From Rhizobacter sp. (GTDB taxonomy: Bacteria > Pseudomonadota > Gammaproteobacteria > Burkholderiales > Burkholderiaceae_C): DNA of 64,000 nt. The stretch covers positions 20,951 to 84,950 of the forward strand of contig JAMLIM010000005.1 in the NCBI GenBank assembly GCA_023954175.1. The letters run 5' to 3'. Below, in pieces: positions 33,453 to 42,789 of the stretch. The notes beneath the pieces were generated by a model. It saw only the letters and a list, made by a program, of their open reading frames with translations. It made no database searches and had not been told where the DNA came from. Within the stretch, counting starts at the first letter, position 1; every line of letters starts with the position of its first letter. The position numbers and the translations under genes were made by a program.

Positions 33453-34667
33453 ATGTCCCTCTTTTCCGCCGTCGCACTCGCCCCGCGTGACCCGATCCTG
33501 GGCCTGAACGAACAGTTCAACGCCGACCCGAATCCGGCCAAGGTCAATCTCGGCGTCGGCGTCTATTTCGACGCCAACGGCAAGTTGCCGCTCCTCAAGT
33601 GCGTGACCGAGGCCGAGGCGCAAATGCAGGCCGCGCCGAAGCCGCGCGGCTATCTGCCGATCGACGGCATCGCCGCCTACGACAAGGCGGTGCAGGCCCT
33701 CGTGTTCGGCGCCGACAGCGCGGTGCTGGCCGAAGGCCGCGTCGCCACGGTGCAGGCGCTCGGCGGCACCGGCGGGCTCAAGGTCGGCGCGGACTTCCTG
33801 CGTTCGATCAACCCGAAGGCGCAGGTGTTGATCAGCGACCCGAGCTGGGAGAACCACCGCGCACTCTTCACGAACGCCGGTTTCGAGGTCGCCACCTACC
33901 CCTACTACGACAAGGCGGCGCAGGGCGTGAACGCGCAGGCGATGCTGGCCGCGCTCGATGCCGCGGCGCCCGGCACGATCGTCGTGCTGCACGCGTGCTG
34001 CCACAACCCGACCGGCTACGACCTGACGCCCGCGCAGTGGGCGCAGGTCGTCCAGGCGGTCAAGGCGCGCCGCCTGGTCGCGTTTCTCGACATGGCGTAC
34101 CAGGGCTTCGGCCATGGCATCGCCGAGGACGGCGCGGTGATCGGCCAGTTCATCGCCGCCGGCATCGACTTTCTCGTCGCGACGAGCTTCAGCAAGAGCT
34201 TTTCGCTCTACGGCGAGCGCGTCGGCGCGCTCAGCGTCGTCTGCGCCAGCAAGGACGAGGCGGCGCGCGTGCTGTCGCAGCTGAAGATCTTCATCCGCAC
34301 CAACTACTCGAACCCGCCGACGCATGGCGCGCAGGTCGTCGCCACGGTGCTGACGACGCCCGCGCTGCGCAAGCAGTGGGAAGAAGAACTCGCCACGATG
34401 CGGCTGCGCATCCGCGCGATGCGCGTCGCGCTCGTCGAGAAGCTGCAAGCGGCGGGGCTCAAGCGCGACCTTGGCTTCATCCTGCGCCAGCAGGGCATGT
34501 TCAGCTACTCGGGCCTGTCGGCCGCGCAGATGCAGCGCCTGCGCAGCGAGTTCGGCATCTACGGCGTCGACTCCGGCCGCATCTGCGTCGCTGCGCTCAA
34601 CGACGCCAATCTGGACGCCGTCGTGCGCGCGATCGCCGCCGTCAGCGCCGACGACGCGGCCGCTTGA
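33453..34667 (+). CDS. tyrB: Aromatic amino acid/aspartate aminotransferase, class I
   Basis: PLP aminotransferase of 404 residues, subgroup Ia, catalysing interconversion of aromatic amino acids or aspartate with 2-oxoglutarate. The N-terminal [19 protein letters not shown], the substrate loop [36 protein letters not shown], the PLP-Lys [16 protein letters not shown] and the C-terminal RIC Arg region are present. I chose ATG 33453 ([14 protein letters not shown]); ATG 33441 is possible. The name tyrB rests on family resemblance; aspC-like activity cannot be excluded. Confidence 0.9.
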   Translation: MSLFSAVALAPRDPILGLNEQFNADPNPAKVNLGVGVYFDANGKLPLLKCVTEAEAQMQAAPKPRGYLPIDGIAAYDKAVQALVFGADSAVLAEGRVATVQALGGTGGLKVGADFLRSINPKAQVLISDPSWENHRALFTNAGFEVATYPYYDKAAQGVNAQAMLAALDAAAPGTIVVLHACCHNPTGYDLTPAQWAQVVQAVKARRLVAFLDMAYQGFGHGIAEDGAVIGQFIAAGIDFLVATSFSKSFSLYGERVGALSVVCASKDEAARVLSQLKIFIRTNYSNPPTHGAQVVATVLTTPALRKQWEEELATMRLRIRAMRVALVEKLQAAGLKRDLGFILRQQGMFSYSGLSAAQMQRLRSEFGIYGVDSGRICVAALNDANLDAVVRAIAAVSADDAAA

Positions 34668-34701
34668 CGCGGCGCGCTGCACAGCGCCCGTCACACCCCA
34701 A

Positions 34702-34723
34702 ACTTGTCACCTTGGTGACAAGT
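34702..34723. promoter_or_regulatory. Perfect 22-bp palindrome between aminotransferase and phaZ genes
   Basis: ACTTGTCACC and GGTGACAAGT form an exact ten-base inverted repeat around TT, 35 bases after the aminotransferase stop. No T-run follows directly (TCGGAGTCGTTTT), so it could be an operator for a dimeric regulator of phaZ or a weak terminator. Confidence 0.6.
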
Positions 34724-34909
34724 CGGAGTCGTTTTGAAGCATCGAAGCGACAGAAACCCGGGTTATTCCCGGTCAATACGTCAGTCCAAAGACAGCGAAT
34801 TCCCTAGAATGGTGCGACGCAGCAAGATTGCTGTGCGTCGCCCGGCATCGCATCGGGGACGCCCAGTTTGCCGCGCTACCGCGGCAGACCGCAACCACGA
34901 GGAACGACG

Positions 34910-36295
34910 ATGCTCTATCAGATGTACGAAACCCAGCGCGCGCTGCTGAGCCCGTTTTCGGAGTTCGCCTACACCTCGGCCAAGCTCTACAGCCACCCGC
35001 TGTCGCCGTTCTCGCACACGCCGCTCGCGCCACGCGTCTCGGCCGGGCTCGGGCTGATGCACCGGCTGTCCAAGGAGTACGAGAAGCCCGAGTTCAACAT
35101 CCACTCGGTCAAGGTCGACGGCATCGACATCGCCGTGCAACAGCGCGTCGCGCTCGAGAAATCCTTTTGCCGCCTGTTGCGCTTCAAGCGCTTCACCGAC
35201 GACCCGCCGATGCTGACCGCGATGAAGGACCAGCCCAAGGTGCTCATCGTCGCGCCGCTGTCGGGACACCATTCGACGCTGCTGCGCGGCACCGTGCGCG
35301 CGCTGCTGCAACACCACAAGGTCTACATCACCGACTGGACCGACGCCCGCATGGTGCCGGCCGCGGCGGGCCCGTTTCACCTGGACGACTACGTGCACTA
35401 CGTGCAGGAGTTCATCCGCCACATCGGTGGCGATGTGCATGTGATCTCGGTCTGTCAGCCGACGGTGCCGGTGCTCGCAGCCGTTTCGCTGATGGCGACG
35501 CATGGCGAGCCGACGCCGCGCACCTTGACGATGATGGGCGGCCCGATCGACGCCCGGCTGAACCCGACGACGGTCAACAACCTGGCGACCAACAAGAGCC
35601 ATGGCTGGTTCGAGAACAACGTCATCTACCGCGTGCCGGAAAACTATCCGGGCAAGGGCCGGCCGGTCTATCCGGGCTTCATGCAGCTCGCGGGCTTCCT
35701 CGCGATGAACCCGGACCGGCACATGAAATCGCACTACGATTTCTTCCTCGACCTGGTGCGTGGCGACGGTGACAACGCCGATTCGCACCGCGAGTTCTAC
35801 GACGAGTACAACGCCGTGCTCGACATGCCGGCCGAGTACTACCTCGACACGATCAAGGTCGTGTTCCAGGACTTCGCGCTCGTCAATGGCACCTGGAAGG
35901 TCGATGGCGAGCTCGTGCGGCCGCAGGACATCACCGAGAGCGCGCTGCTGACGGTCGAGGGCGAGCTCGACGACATCTCGGGCGTCGGCCAGACGCACGC
36001 CGCGCACGGCCTGTGCAAGGGCATCCCCGAAGAGCGCAGCTTCCGCTACGACGCCAAGGGCGCCGGGCACTACGGCATCTTCTCCGGTCGGCGCTGGCGC
36101 GAGAACGTCTACCCCGAAGTGCGCCGCTTCATCGCGGCACATCACGTGCCCGCCGAAACGAAGCTCACCCTGGTGCCGACCTCGGCACCCGCACGCACAC
36201 GAGGCGCGGCGACGGCGCCGGCAGCGAAGCCCGCACTGAAGATTGCGGCGCGGGCGCGCGGCTCGAAGCGGGCGGCGGCGAAACGGGCTCGCTGA
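34910..36295 (+). CDS. phaZ: Intracellular poly(3-hydroxybutyrate) depolymerase PhaZ
   Basis: Mobilises PHB granules as stored carbon. The 461-residue alpha/beta-hydrolase starts [16 protein letters not shown] and uses a Cys nucleophile: [11 protein letters not shown] puts Cys at residue 182, with Asp354/355 (GELDDISG) and His387 ([10 protein letters not shown]) completing the triad, matching Cys183-Asp355-His388 of the Ralstonia eutropha enzyme. A GAGGAACGACG ribosome-binding region precedes ATG 34910. The last about 40 residues are an Ala/Lys/Arg-rich tail not present in the shorter 419-residue R. eutropha protein. Confidence 0.95.
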   Translation: MLYQMYETQRALLSPFSEFAYTSAKLYSHPLSPFSHTPLAPRVSAGLGLMHRLSKEYEKPEFNIHSVKVDGIDIAVQQRVALEKSFCRLLRFKRFTDDPPMLTAMKDQPKVLIVAPLSGHHSTLLRGTVRALLQHHKVYITDWTDARMVPAAAGPFHLDDYVHYVQEFIRHIGGDVHVISVCQPTVPVLAAVSLMATHGEPTPRTLTMMGGPIDARLNPTTVNNLATNKSHGWFENNVIYRVPENYPGKGRPVYPGFMQLAGFLAMNPDRHMKSHYDFFLDLVRGDGDNADSHREFYDEYNAVLDMPAEYYLDTIKVVFQDFALVNGTWKVDGELVRPQDITESALLTVEGELDDISGVGQTHAAHGLCKGIPEERSFRYDAKGAGHYGIFSGRRWRENVYPEVRRFIAAHHVPAETKLTLVPTSAPARTRGAATAPAAKPALKIAARARGSKRAAAKRAR

Positions 36296-36329
36296 GAGGG
36301 GCGGGCCGGGCGGCCTCGATAATCGGGCC

Positions 36330-37013
36330 GTGAAAACGGCCGCCCCGATCGACCTCCTCGACCTCGCCGAACGGCTCTGCGACGCACTGCCGCAAACGCA
36401 GTGCACGCGCTGCGGCTACCCGGATTGCCGCAGCTACGCAAAGGCGATCGCCGCCGGCGAAGCCGGCATCAACCAGTGCCCGCCGGGCGGCGCCGACGGC
36501 ATCGCGCGTCTTGCGCGCATCACCGGCGGCGCGATCTCGCCGCTCGATGCATCGCGCGGCACCGAAGGCCCGCTGCGCCTGGCGCTGATCGACGAGGCGG
36601 CGTGCATCGGCTGCACGCTGTGCATTCAGGCCTGCCCGGTCGACTGCATCATCGGCGCGCCCAAGCGCATGCACACCGTGATCGGCGCGCAATGCACCGG
36701 CTGCGAGCTGTGCCTGCCGGCGTGCCCGGTGGATTGCATCGCGCTCGTCGACGTCTCGAGCCCGCGCACCGGCTGGGCCGCCTGGAGTGCGGCGCAGGCG
36801 ACGATGGCGCGCGCGCGCTACGAGGCGCGCAGCGCGCGTCTTGCGCGTGAACAGCGCGAGGCCGACGAGCGACTTGGCGCCACGGCGCAGGGCGCGAAGA
36901 CGACCGCAGCGGAGTCGGCAGCAGAGCCGGCTGTGGCGTCAGCGTCTCGCCGCAGCGCGATCGTCGAAGCCGCGCTCGCGCGTGCCCGACGCCAGCGCGA
37001 GCAGACGCCATGA
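36330..37013 (+). CDS. rsxB: RnfB/RsxB-like ferredoxin, soluble stand-alone form
   Basis: 227 residues with a four-Fe-S (Fes) domain ([20 protein letters not shown], then NQCPPGG) and two [4Fe-4S] ferredoxin motifs ([15 protein letters not shown] and [15 protein letters not shown]), ending in a charged helical tail. The N-terminal membrane anchor of complex-bound RnfB is absent, and no other rnf/rsx genes adjoin it. I chose GTG 36330. A GATAAT at 36318-36323 would place transcription start at or near this codon. The gene overlaps nth by ATGA. Confidence 0.9.
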   Translation: MKTAAPIDLLDLAERLCDALPQTQCTRCGYPDCRSYAKAIAAGEAGINQCPPGGADGIARLARITGGAISPLDASRGTEGPLRLALIDEAACIGCTLCIQACPVDCIIGAPKRMHTVIGAQCTGCELCLPACPVDCIALVDVSSPRTGWAAWSAAQATMARARYEARSARLAREQREADERLGATAQGAKTTAAESAAEPAVASASRRSAIVEAALARARRQREQTP

Positions 37014-37645
37014 AGGCGACCGACATCGAGCCCTTCTTCGCGACCTTGAAGGCCGCCAATCCGCAGCCCCTGACCGAGCTCGAATACAGCAGCGTGTTTG
37101 AGTTGCTCGTCGCGGTGCTGCTCTCGGCGCAGGCGACCGACGTCGGCGTCAACAAGGCAACCCGCCGGCTGTTTGTCGTCGCCCCCACCCCGCGGCAGAT
37201 GCTCGCGCTCGGCGAGGAGGGCGTCGTCGAGCACATCCGCACGATCGGCCTCTTTCGCAGCAAGGCGCGCCATCTGATGCAGACCTGCCGCATGCTCGTC
37301 GAGCAACATGGCGGCAACGTGCCCGGCACACGCGAAGCGTTGCAGGCACTGCCCGGCGTCGGCCGCAAGACGGCGAACGTGGTACTCAACGTCGCCTTCG
37401 GCGAGCCGACGATGGCGGTCGATACGCACATCTTCCGGGTCGCCAATCGCACCGGCCTCGCACCGGGCAAGGACCCGCTGGCAGTCGAGCAAGGCCTGAT
37501 GCAGCGCGTGCCCGCGGCGTACGCAGTCGACGCGCATCACTGGCTGATCCTGCTCGGCCGCTACGTCTGCCAGGCACGCAAGCCCTTGTGTGCGCAGTGC
37601 CTCGTCGCGCGCTGGTGCGACTTCGAGCCCAAGACCGCCGCATGA
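37010..37645 (+). CDS. nth: Endonuclease III
   Basis: DNA glycosylase/AP lyase for oxidised pyrimidines, 211 residues. The HhH-GPD fold has [13 protein letters not shown] with catalytic Lys120 and the catalytic Asp138 in [10 protein letters not shown], and the C-terminal [4Fe-4S] ligands in [17 protein letters not shown]. Residue numbers equal those of E. coli Nth. It overlaps rsxB and btuF by four bases at each end, so the three are probably one operon. Confidence 0.97.
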   Translation: MKATDIEPFFATLKAANPQPLTELEYSSVFELLVAVLLSAQATDVGVNKATRRLFVVAPTPRQMLALGEEGVVEHIRTIGLFRSKARHLMQTCRMLVEQHGGNVPGTREALQALPGVGRKTANVVLNVAFGEPTMAVDTHIFRVANRTGLAPGKDPLAVEQGLMQRVPAAYAVDAHHWLILLGRYVCQARKPLCAQCLVARWCDFEPKTAA

Positions 37646-38541
37646 GGCGGCTGGCAACGCTCGGCGCGTTGGCGGCGCTGGTGCTTGGCGCGGCGCTTGG
37701 CGCAGCGCTCTTTGCAACACCGGCGTCGGCGCAACCGGTCAACGTGCGCGACGACAACGGTCAGGAGGTCCGGCTCGCACGGCCGGCGCGGCGCGTCATC
37801 GCACTCGCGCCGAATCTGGTCGAGCTCGCGTATGCCGCCGGCGGCGGTGCGGCGCTCGTCGGTGCGGTCCGCTACAGCGACGATCCACCCGCCGCGAAGA
37901 AGCTGCCGCGCGTCGGTGATGCCTTCGCGCTCAACCTCGAGCGCATCGCGCAGTTGAAGCCCGACCTGGTGCTGGTCTGGCAATCGGGGCTGCCGGAGCG
38001 GCAGCGCGTGCAATTGCGCGCGCTCGGCGTGCCTCTGTACGAGAGCGAGATCCGCCGCGTCGACGACATCGCCACGACGCTGCAGCGCCTGGGCGTGTTG
38101 TTCGGCACGCAACCGGTCGCCGACGCCGCCGCCTCGACGCTGATGCAGCGTTGGCAGGGATTGCAGGCCCGCTACGCCAGGCGCGCGCCGGTGCGCGTGT
38201 TCTATCAGCTGTGGCAGCAGCCGCTGATGACGATCAACGGCGAGCATCTGATCGCGCAGGCGATCGACGCCTGCGGCGGCGTGAACGTGTTCGCCGCCCT
38301 GCCGACGCTGACACCGACCGTCGGTTGGGAGGCCGTCGTGCAGGCCGATCCGCAACTCGTTGCCAGCGCACGCGTCGATGACGACAGCCGCGTGCCGCCG
38401 GGCCGATGGCCCGAGCTGACGCAGATCGACGCCGTGAAGCACGGCCATTTCGCGCTGGTGCCGGGCGAGATCGCCCGCATGAGCCCGAGCTTCTTCGACG
38501 GCGCGCAGGCGCTGTGTGAAGCGATCGACAAGGCGCGCTGA
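37642..38541 (+). CDS. btuF: Cobalamin ABC transporter substrate-binding protein
   Basis: 299-residue periplasmic protein with signal peptide (LGALAALVLGAALGAALF, cleavage after ASA). The class III binding-protein fold shows RRVIALAPNLVELAYAAG, LKPDLVLVWQSGLPERQ, and GGVNVFAALPTLTPTVGWEA, typical of BtuF. Assignment to B12 is supported by the convergent btuBCD operon 77 bases away. It starts inside an ATGA overlap with nth and has no riboswitch of its own, so it is not under the same direct cobalamin control. Confidence 0.9.
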   Translation: MRRLATLGALAALVLGAALGAALFATPASAQPVNVRDDNGQEVRLARPARRVIALAPNLVELAYAAGGGAALVGAVRYSDDPPAAKKLPRVGDAFALNLERIAQLKPDLVLVWQSGLPERQRVQLRALGVPLYESEIRRVDDIATTLQRLGVLFGTQPVADAAASTLMQRWQGLQARYARRAPVRVFYQLWQQPLMTINGEHLIAQAIDACGGVNVFAALPTLTPTVGWEAVVQADPQLVASARVDDDSRVPPGRWPELTQIDAVKHGHFALVPGEIARMSPSFFDGAQALCEAIDKAR

Positions 38542-38617
38542 GCCGCCTGCCCGCACCGCATCGCGCATCCCGCGCGCACGGCCGGATGCACAGCAAGGCA
38601 GCGCGCAGCAGTCGCCC

Positions 38618-39346
38618 TCAGGCCACCGTGAGCCACGCGCCATCGGCCTGCCGCCAGCGACAGCCGTAGATCGCCTCGAGCCGCGCAGCATCGAGCATCT
38701 GCGCGGCCGGCCCGGCCTCCCAGCGACCGTCGCCATGCAGTGCGAGCACGTGGGTGGCGACGGCCGCGATCCAGTTCACATCGTGCGCAGTGACGACGAG
38801 GCAGCGATCGGTGAGGGACGCCAGCCAGCGCGCAATCTGCAACTGGTGCGCCGGGTCCTGGAACGCGACCGGCTCGTCGAGCAGCAGCAAGGGCGCGCCC
38901 TGCACGGCGCATTGCGCGAGCGCGACGCGCTGGCGTTCGCCGCCCGAGAGCTGCATCACGTTGCGCGAGGCGAGCGCTTCGACATCGAGCGCAGGCAGCA
39001 GCGCGGTCGGCGCAGCCTCACGCGGCACGCACACTGCCAATTCGAGCAGGCGCCGCACCGCGATCGGAAAGCGATCGTTGGCCTGCTGCGGCGCGAACGC
39101 GCGCACCGCGGCAGCGTCCGCCATCGCCCAGGCCGACTGTTCACGCCCCAGCCATTCGACGTGGCCGGCGCGCGCGGGCACCGACAACCCGGCGAGCGCG
39201 CGCAGCAACGTGCTCTTGCCCACCGCGTTGCGCCCGATCACGCACCAGCGCTCGCCGCTGCGCGCCTGCCAGTCGAGGCCGGCGACGAGCAGGCGACCGG
39301 CGGCGTGCAGCGTCAGGCCTCGCGCTTCGATCACGGGCGTGCTCAT
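38618..39346 (-). CDS. btuD: Cobalamin ABC transporter ATP-binding protein
   Basis: 242-residue ATPase of the FecCD/BtuCD class. Walker A GRNAVGKSTLL, signature LSGGERQRVALAQC, Walker B LLLLDEPVAFQDP and VVTAHDVNW are present. Its ATG overlaps the permease stop by one base (TGATG), suggesting translational coupling. It is the last gene of the riboswitch-controlled operon and is convergent with btuF. Confidence 0.93.
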   Translation of the reverse strand: MSTPVIEARGLTLHAAGRLLVAGLDWQARSGERWCVIGRNAVGKSTLLRALAGLSVPARAGHVEWLGREQSAWAMADAAAVRAFAPQQANDRFPIAVRRLLELAVCVPREAAPTALLPALDVEALASRNVMQLSGGERQRVALAQCAVQGAPLLLLDEPVAFQDPAHQLQIARWLASLTDRCLVVTAHDVNWIAAVATHVLALHGDGRWEAGPAAQMLDAARLEAIYGCRWRQADGAWLTVA

Positions 39347-40290
39347 CAGCGCGAACCCCGCAGCAGGAAGCCGATGAAGAGCGGCGCGCCGATCAGCGCC
39401 ATCACCGCGCCGACGGGCAACTCCATCGGTGCAACGACGGTGCGCGCCGCGAGGTCCGCGGCCACCAGCAAGGCGCCGCCGCCGAGCGCGCTCATCCACG
39501 CCAGATCGCGCGTGCGCTGCACGCCGGCGAAGCGAAGCAACTGCGGCACGACGAGGCCGACGAAGCCGATCGCGCCCGCGGTCGCGACCGCAATCGCTGC
39601 CGCCAGCGACGCCGCGAGCAGCAACTCGTAGCGCCGCCGCCGCACCGGCTCGCCGAGCAATGCCGCCGCCTCGCTGCCGAGCAGCATGCGGTCGACACTG
39701 CGCGCGCGCAGCGTGAGCGCGAGCGTGAAGACGACCGCCGCCAGCACGCAGACCCAGCCCTGCTGCGCGCCCGAGAGGTCGCCGACGAGCCAGAAGATCG
39801 CGCCGCGCAAATATTCGTCGGGCGTGATGGTGAGCAGCAAGGTCGTCGTCGCACCGGTGATCGCGGCGATCATCGCGCCGGTGAGGATCAGCCGCGCCGA
39901 AGCGTCGTCGCCCTCCGCCAGCGCCGAGCGCGCGAGCACGAGCAGTACGGCGCCCGCCAGCAGCGCGCCGGCGGCGGCGCCGAGCCACAGGCTCAGGCCG
40001 AGCAGCAACGCAAGCAGCGCACCGACCGCCGCGCCGCCCGAAGTGCCGAGCACGTAGGGATCGGCGAGCGGGTTGCGCAGCAACACCTGCATCGCGAGAC
40101 CCGAGAGCGCCAGCAGCGCGCCGACGCCGGCCGCCGCCGTGACACGCGGCGCGCGCAAGGTGAGGATCACCTGCGCGTCGAGGCCGCCGCTGCCGAGCAG
40201 CAGCGCGGCACCGATGAGCAGCGCCGCCCCCGCGATGAGCAGCGCCGCGACTAGGGTGAGACGCTGGTCGGTCAGATCCATTGCGTTCAA
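39346..40290 (-). CDS. btuC: Cobalamin ABC transporter permease
   Basis: 314-residue FecCD-family permease with about nine to ten helices. LRAPRVTAAAGVGALLALSG, GLAMQVLLRNPLADPYVLG, and GFVGLVVPQLLRFAGV (coupling region) are the family motifs. The gene lies 24 bases after btuB. A second ATG three codons downstream is possible. Confidence 0.93.
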   Translation of the reverse strand: MNAMDLTDQRLTLVAALLIAGAALLIGAALLLGSGGLDAQVILTLRAPRVTAAAGVGALLALSGLAMQVLLRNPLADPYVLGTSGGAAVGALLALLLGLSLWLGAAAGALLAGAVLLVLARSALAEGDDASARLILTGAMIAAITGATTTLLLTITPDEYLRGAIFWLVGDLSGAQQGWVCVLAAVVFTLALTLRARSVDRMLLGSEAAALLGEPVRRRRYELLLAASLAAAIAVATAGAIGFVGLVVPQLLRFAGVQRTRDLAWMSALGGGALLVAADLAARTVVAPMELPVGAVMALIGAPLFIGFLLRGSR

Positions 40291-40314
40291 CCAGGTCGAC
40301 TGCCGAATCCAGGC

Positions 40315-42171
40315 TCAGAGTGTCCAGCGCAGGCCGATGAATGCGCCGCGCGCCGGCTGCGGATAGCCGGATACCGTCTGCCAGGCCTCGTCGGTCAGGT
40401 TCTCGATGCGGCCGAAGAGCTGCACGCCGTTGCTGATGTCCCACTGCGCGAGCAGATCGAAGACCGAGTAGCTCGCCAGCTTCACGCCGCCGCTGTCGTC
40501 GCGCGATCCAGCGTAGGTCCACTGCGCGCCGACGCGCCAGGCGCTGATCGTCTGCCAGACCGAAAGCGAAGCGAGCGTGCTCGAGCGGCGCAGCAGCCGG
40601 TCGCCGGTGACGGCATTGATCGGGTCCTGCAGCGTCAGGCTGGCGGCGAGTTCGGTGGCGGCGATCGTGCCGTTGTAGGAAAGCTCCAGCCCCTCGTTGT
40701 TCGTGCGCGCGATGTTCTGGAACGTGCTGGTCTGGAAGTCATACTGGAACTCGTTGCGCACCCGGCTCTTGAAGAGCGTCGCGCGCACGAGCTGGTCGTT
40801 GGCGGCGTACTGCAGGCCGAGCTCGTAGGACGTCGCCTCCTCCGCCTGCAGCGCCGGGTTGCCGAAGTACGGCGTGTAGAGGTAGCCGAGCGGTGGCGCG
40901 TTGAACGCGCTCGCGGCGGTCGCGATCGCCTTCCACGCCTTCGCGAACTGCCAGCCGTAGCCGGCGTAACCGGTCGTCTTCGAGCCGACGCCGCCGACAT
41001 CGTCGTAGCGCACATTGAGCTGCAGGCTGTTCGCGCCGAGCTCGCCCTGCGCGCCCGCGAGCAGCGAGCGCACGCCGCGCGACTTGTCGAGCTGGCCGCC
41101 GAAGCCGTCGTCCGATGCGATCGCCTGGTTCTGCCACTCGAGGCCGCCGCTCAGGCGCCAGTGCTCGTCGATCTCGAAGCGGTTGTTCCAGCTCGCGAGC
41201 TGGGTCGTGGTGGTGTATTGGCTGTCGAAGCCGAAGGCGCCGCTTTCGTGCGCCTCGCTGTCGTCGCGCTGCCAGCCGAGCGCAAGCTGGCTGTGCCACT
41301 TTGCGGTGAATGCGTTGCTGCTCGACAGCCGCGCGTTCGACAACCGGGTGCGGCTCGTCTGCACGTCGACCGGGGTCGCGTACAGGCTGTCGTAGTCGAG
41401 CTTGCCATCGCTCTGCGCGAGGGCGAGCCCGAGCGTGTGACCGTCGGCAAGCTCATGCGAGATCGACGCCGAGCCGCTCAGGTTGCGATAGCCGTCGCGG
41501 TCCGAATTGGCGACCGGATAGACGCCTGGGTCTATCGTCGAATAACCGTCGGTCTGCTGGCCCGAGACGCCGATCGAATAGCGCGTCGCGCCGCTCTGTC
41601 CGGAGGCGTTGGCCGCGAGCCGCGCATAGCCGAGCGAGCCGCCTTCGGCCGTCAGATCGAGCACCGGCTTGCCGGCGCCGCGCCGCGTGAAGACCTGGAT
41701 CACGCCGCCGATCGCACCCGACCCGTAGATCGCCGAGACGTTGCCGCGCACGATCTCGACACGCTCGACCTGGTCGAGCATCAGGTGTTCGATGCTGATC
41801 GCGCCCGACGCATCCTGGCGCGTCTGCGGCACGCCGTCGACGAGCAGCAGCAGTTGCGACGACGGCGCGCCACGCAGGAACAGCGTCGTCGCGTTGCCGC
41901 GGCCGCCGCTGCGCGCGAGTTGCACGCCGGCTTCGCGCGCGAGCAGCGCGGGCAGGTCGATCGCCTGCGAGCGCTCGATGTCCTCGCGCGTCAGCACCGT
42001 CGAGTGGGCGAGCGATTCGGTCAGGGGCTGGGGATAGCCGGTCGCGGTGACGACCACCGGGTCGAGTTGTGTGTTGGGGGTGAGTTGCGCCACGGCGGGC
42101 AGGCAGGAGAGGGCCGCGCATGCGGCGGCGAGCGTCAAAGGCAGCTTGCGCGCCAAACGTTGAAGAGACAT
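40315..42171 (-). CDS. btuB: TonB-dependent outer-membrane receptor, vitamin B12 type (BtuB)
   Basis: 618-residue receptor with a signal peptide (LPLTLAAACAALSCLPAVAQ), a TonB-box-like DPVVVTA, a plug domain (TREDIERSQAIDLPALLARE, GGVIQVFTRRG) and a 22-strand-type barrel; the chain ends in a typical receptor C-terminus (RGAFIGLRWTL). The B12 substrate is inferred from the cobalamin riboswitch directly upstream and the btuCD genes downstream. I chose ATG 42171. Confidence 0.93.
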   Translation of the reverse strand: MSLQRLARKLPLTLAAACAALSCLPAVAQLTPNTQLDPVVVTATGYPQPLTESLAHSTVLTREDIERSQAIDLPALLAREAGVQLARSGGRGNATTLFLRGAPSSQLLLLVDGVPQTRQDASGAISIEHLMLDQVERVEIVRGNVSAIYGSGAIGGVIQVFTRRGAGKPVLDLTAEGGSLGYARLAANASGQSGATRYSIGVSGQQTDGYSTIDPGVYPVANSDRDGYRNLSGSASISHELADGHTLGLALAQSDGKLDYDSLYATPVDVQTSRTRLSNARLSSSNAFTAKWHSQLALGWQRDDSEAHESGAFGFDSQYTTTTQLASWNNRFEIDEHWRLSGGLEWQNQAIASDDGFGGQLDKSRGVRSLLAGAQGELGANSLQLNVRYDDVGGVGSKTTGYAGYGWQFAKAWKAIATAASAFNAPPLGYLYTPYFGNPALQAEEATSYELGLQYAANDQLVRATLFKSRVRNEFQYDFQTSTFQNIARTNNEGLELSYNGTIAATELAASLTLQDPINAVTGDRLLRRSSTLASLSVWQTISAWRVGAQWTYAGSRDDSGGVKLASYSVFDLLAQWDISNGVQLFGRIENLTDEAWQTVSGYPQPARGAFIGLRWTL

Positions 42172-42261
42172 GAAGGAGACTTCCGAACAAGGCGCCGGCC
42201 CCTCGCTTCCCCGCGAGAGCTTGGCAATGCAGTGCACCGCGACACGCGCGGGCACCCCTTG

Positions 42262-42460
42262 TTGGCCGGTATCCGGGCTGGCGGAATCGACCCGAGCGAC
42301 CTTCCCGAAGGCGAGAAGCCTTCAGTGGTGTGTGCACTCGAGCGGAGGCTGCTTCAAGAGCAGCCTCGTCCGCCGTACCGTTGCGGGGGCAGCGCAGATT
42401 CGAAAGCGGCGACGACCGTGGGCCGACGCGTCTTCTTCTGCTTCCCGTTTAACTGCGCCG
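42262..42460 (-). ncRNA. Cobalamin (AdoCbl) riboswitch
   Basis: On the minus strand the order of conserved elements is that of the B12 riboswitch: AAACGGGAAG (42441-42450), then CTGCCCCCGCAACGGTA, then ACCACTG, then GGGAAGG, ending with the B12 box CCAGCCCGGATACCGGCC (42264-42281). The btuB start lies about 90 bases further on. No terminator with a T-run follows, and a CTCGC/GCGAG hairpin lies before the start, so control of translation or mRNA stability is more likely. When cobalamin is bound, btuB-btuC-btuD expression should drop. This accounts for most of the 381 bases between btuB and the zapB-like gene. Confidence 0.93.
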
Positions 42461-42552
42461 GCAAGAACACCGGCGCGGGCACCAACGCCGCCATTGTCGC
42501 AGAGCGCGCCCCCTACAATCGCCCATCCTTCCACGCCACCTGCAAACGCCAC

Positions 42553-42789
42553 ATGGCCACCGTCGAAGACCTCGCCTCGCGCGTCGAACGCCTGCTGCTG
42601 CGGCACGAGGAATTGCAGCGCACGGCGACGCTGCTCGAGCAGGAACTCGCCGGCGTCACGCAGGAGCGCGACAGCCTGCGCTCGCGGCTCAATGCGGCGC
42701 GCAGCCGGATCGACGCGCTGCTCGCGCGGCTGCCGGCCGATGCGCCGAACAACGGCGCCGACGATGCCGCCAAGGGAGCCCGCACGTGA
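42553..42789 (+). CDS. Short coiled-coil protein, ZapB-like, upstream of zapA
   Basis: 78 residues, almost all one coiled coil (RVERLLLRHEELQRTATLLE through LRSRLNAARSRIDALLARL) with a short polar tail. Small coiled-coil proteins in this place next to zapA are assigned to cell division (ZapB-like/TIGR02449); I infer this from position and character. A TACAAT -10-like element at 42514-42519 gives a possible promoter. The stop overlaps the zapA GTG start (GTGA). Confidence 0.8.
   Translation: MATVEDLASRVERLLLRHEELQRTATLLEQELAGVTQERDSLRSRLNAARSRIDALLARLPADAPNNGADDAAKGART

Noticed and set aside
33300-34694. Apparent N-terminal extension of UvrB by about 465 residues
   Set aside because: The extension lies antisense to the aminotransferase gene and has no homology-like features; UvrB is full length from 33299.
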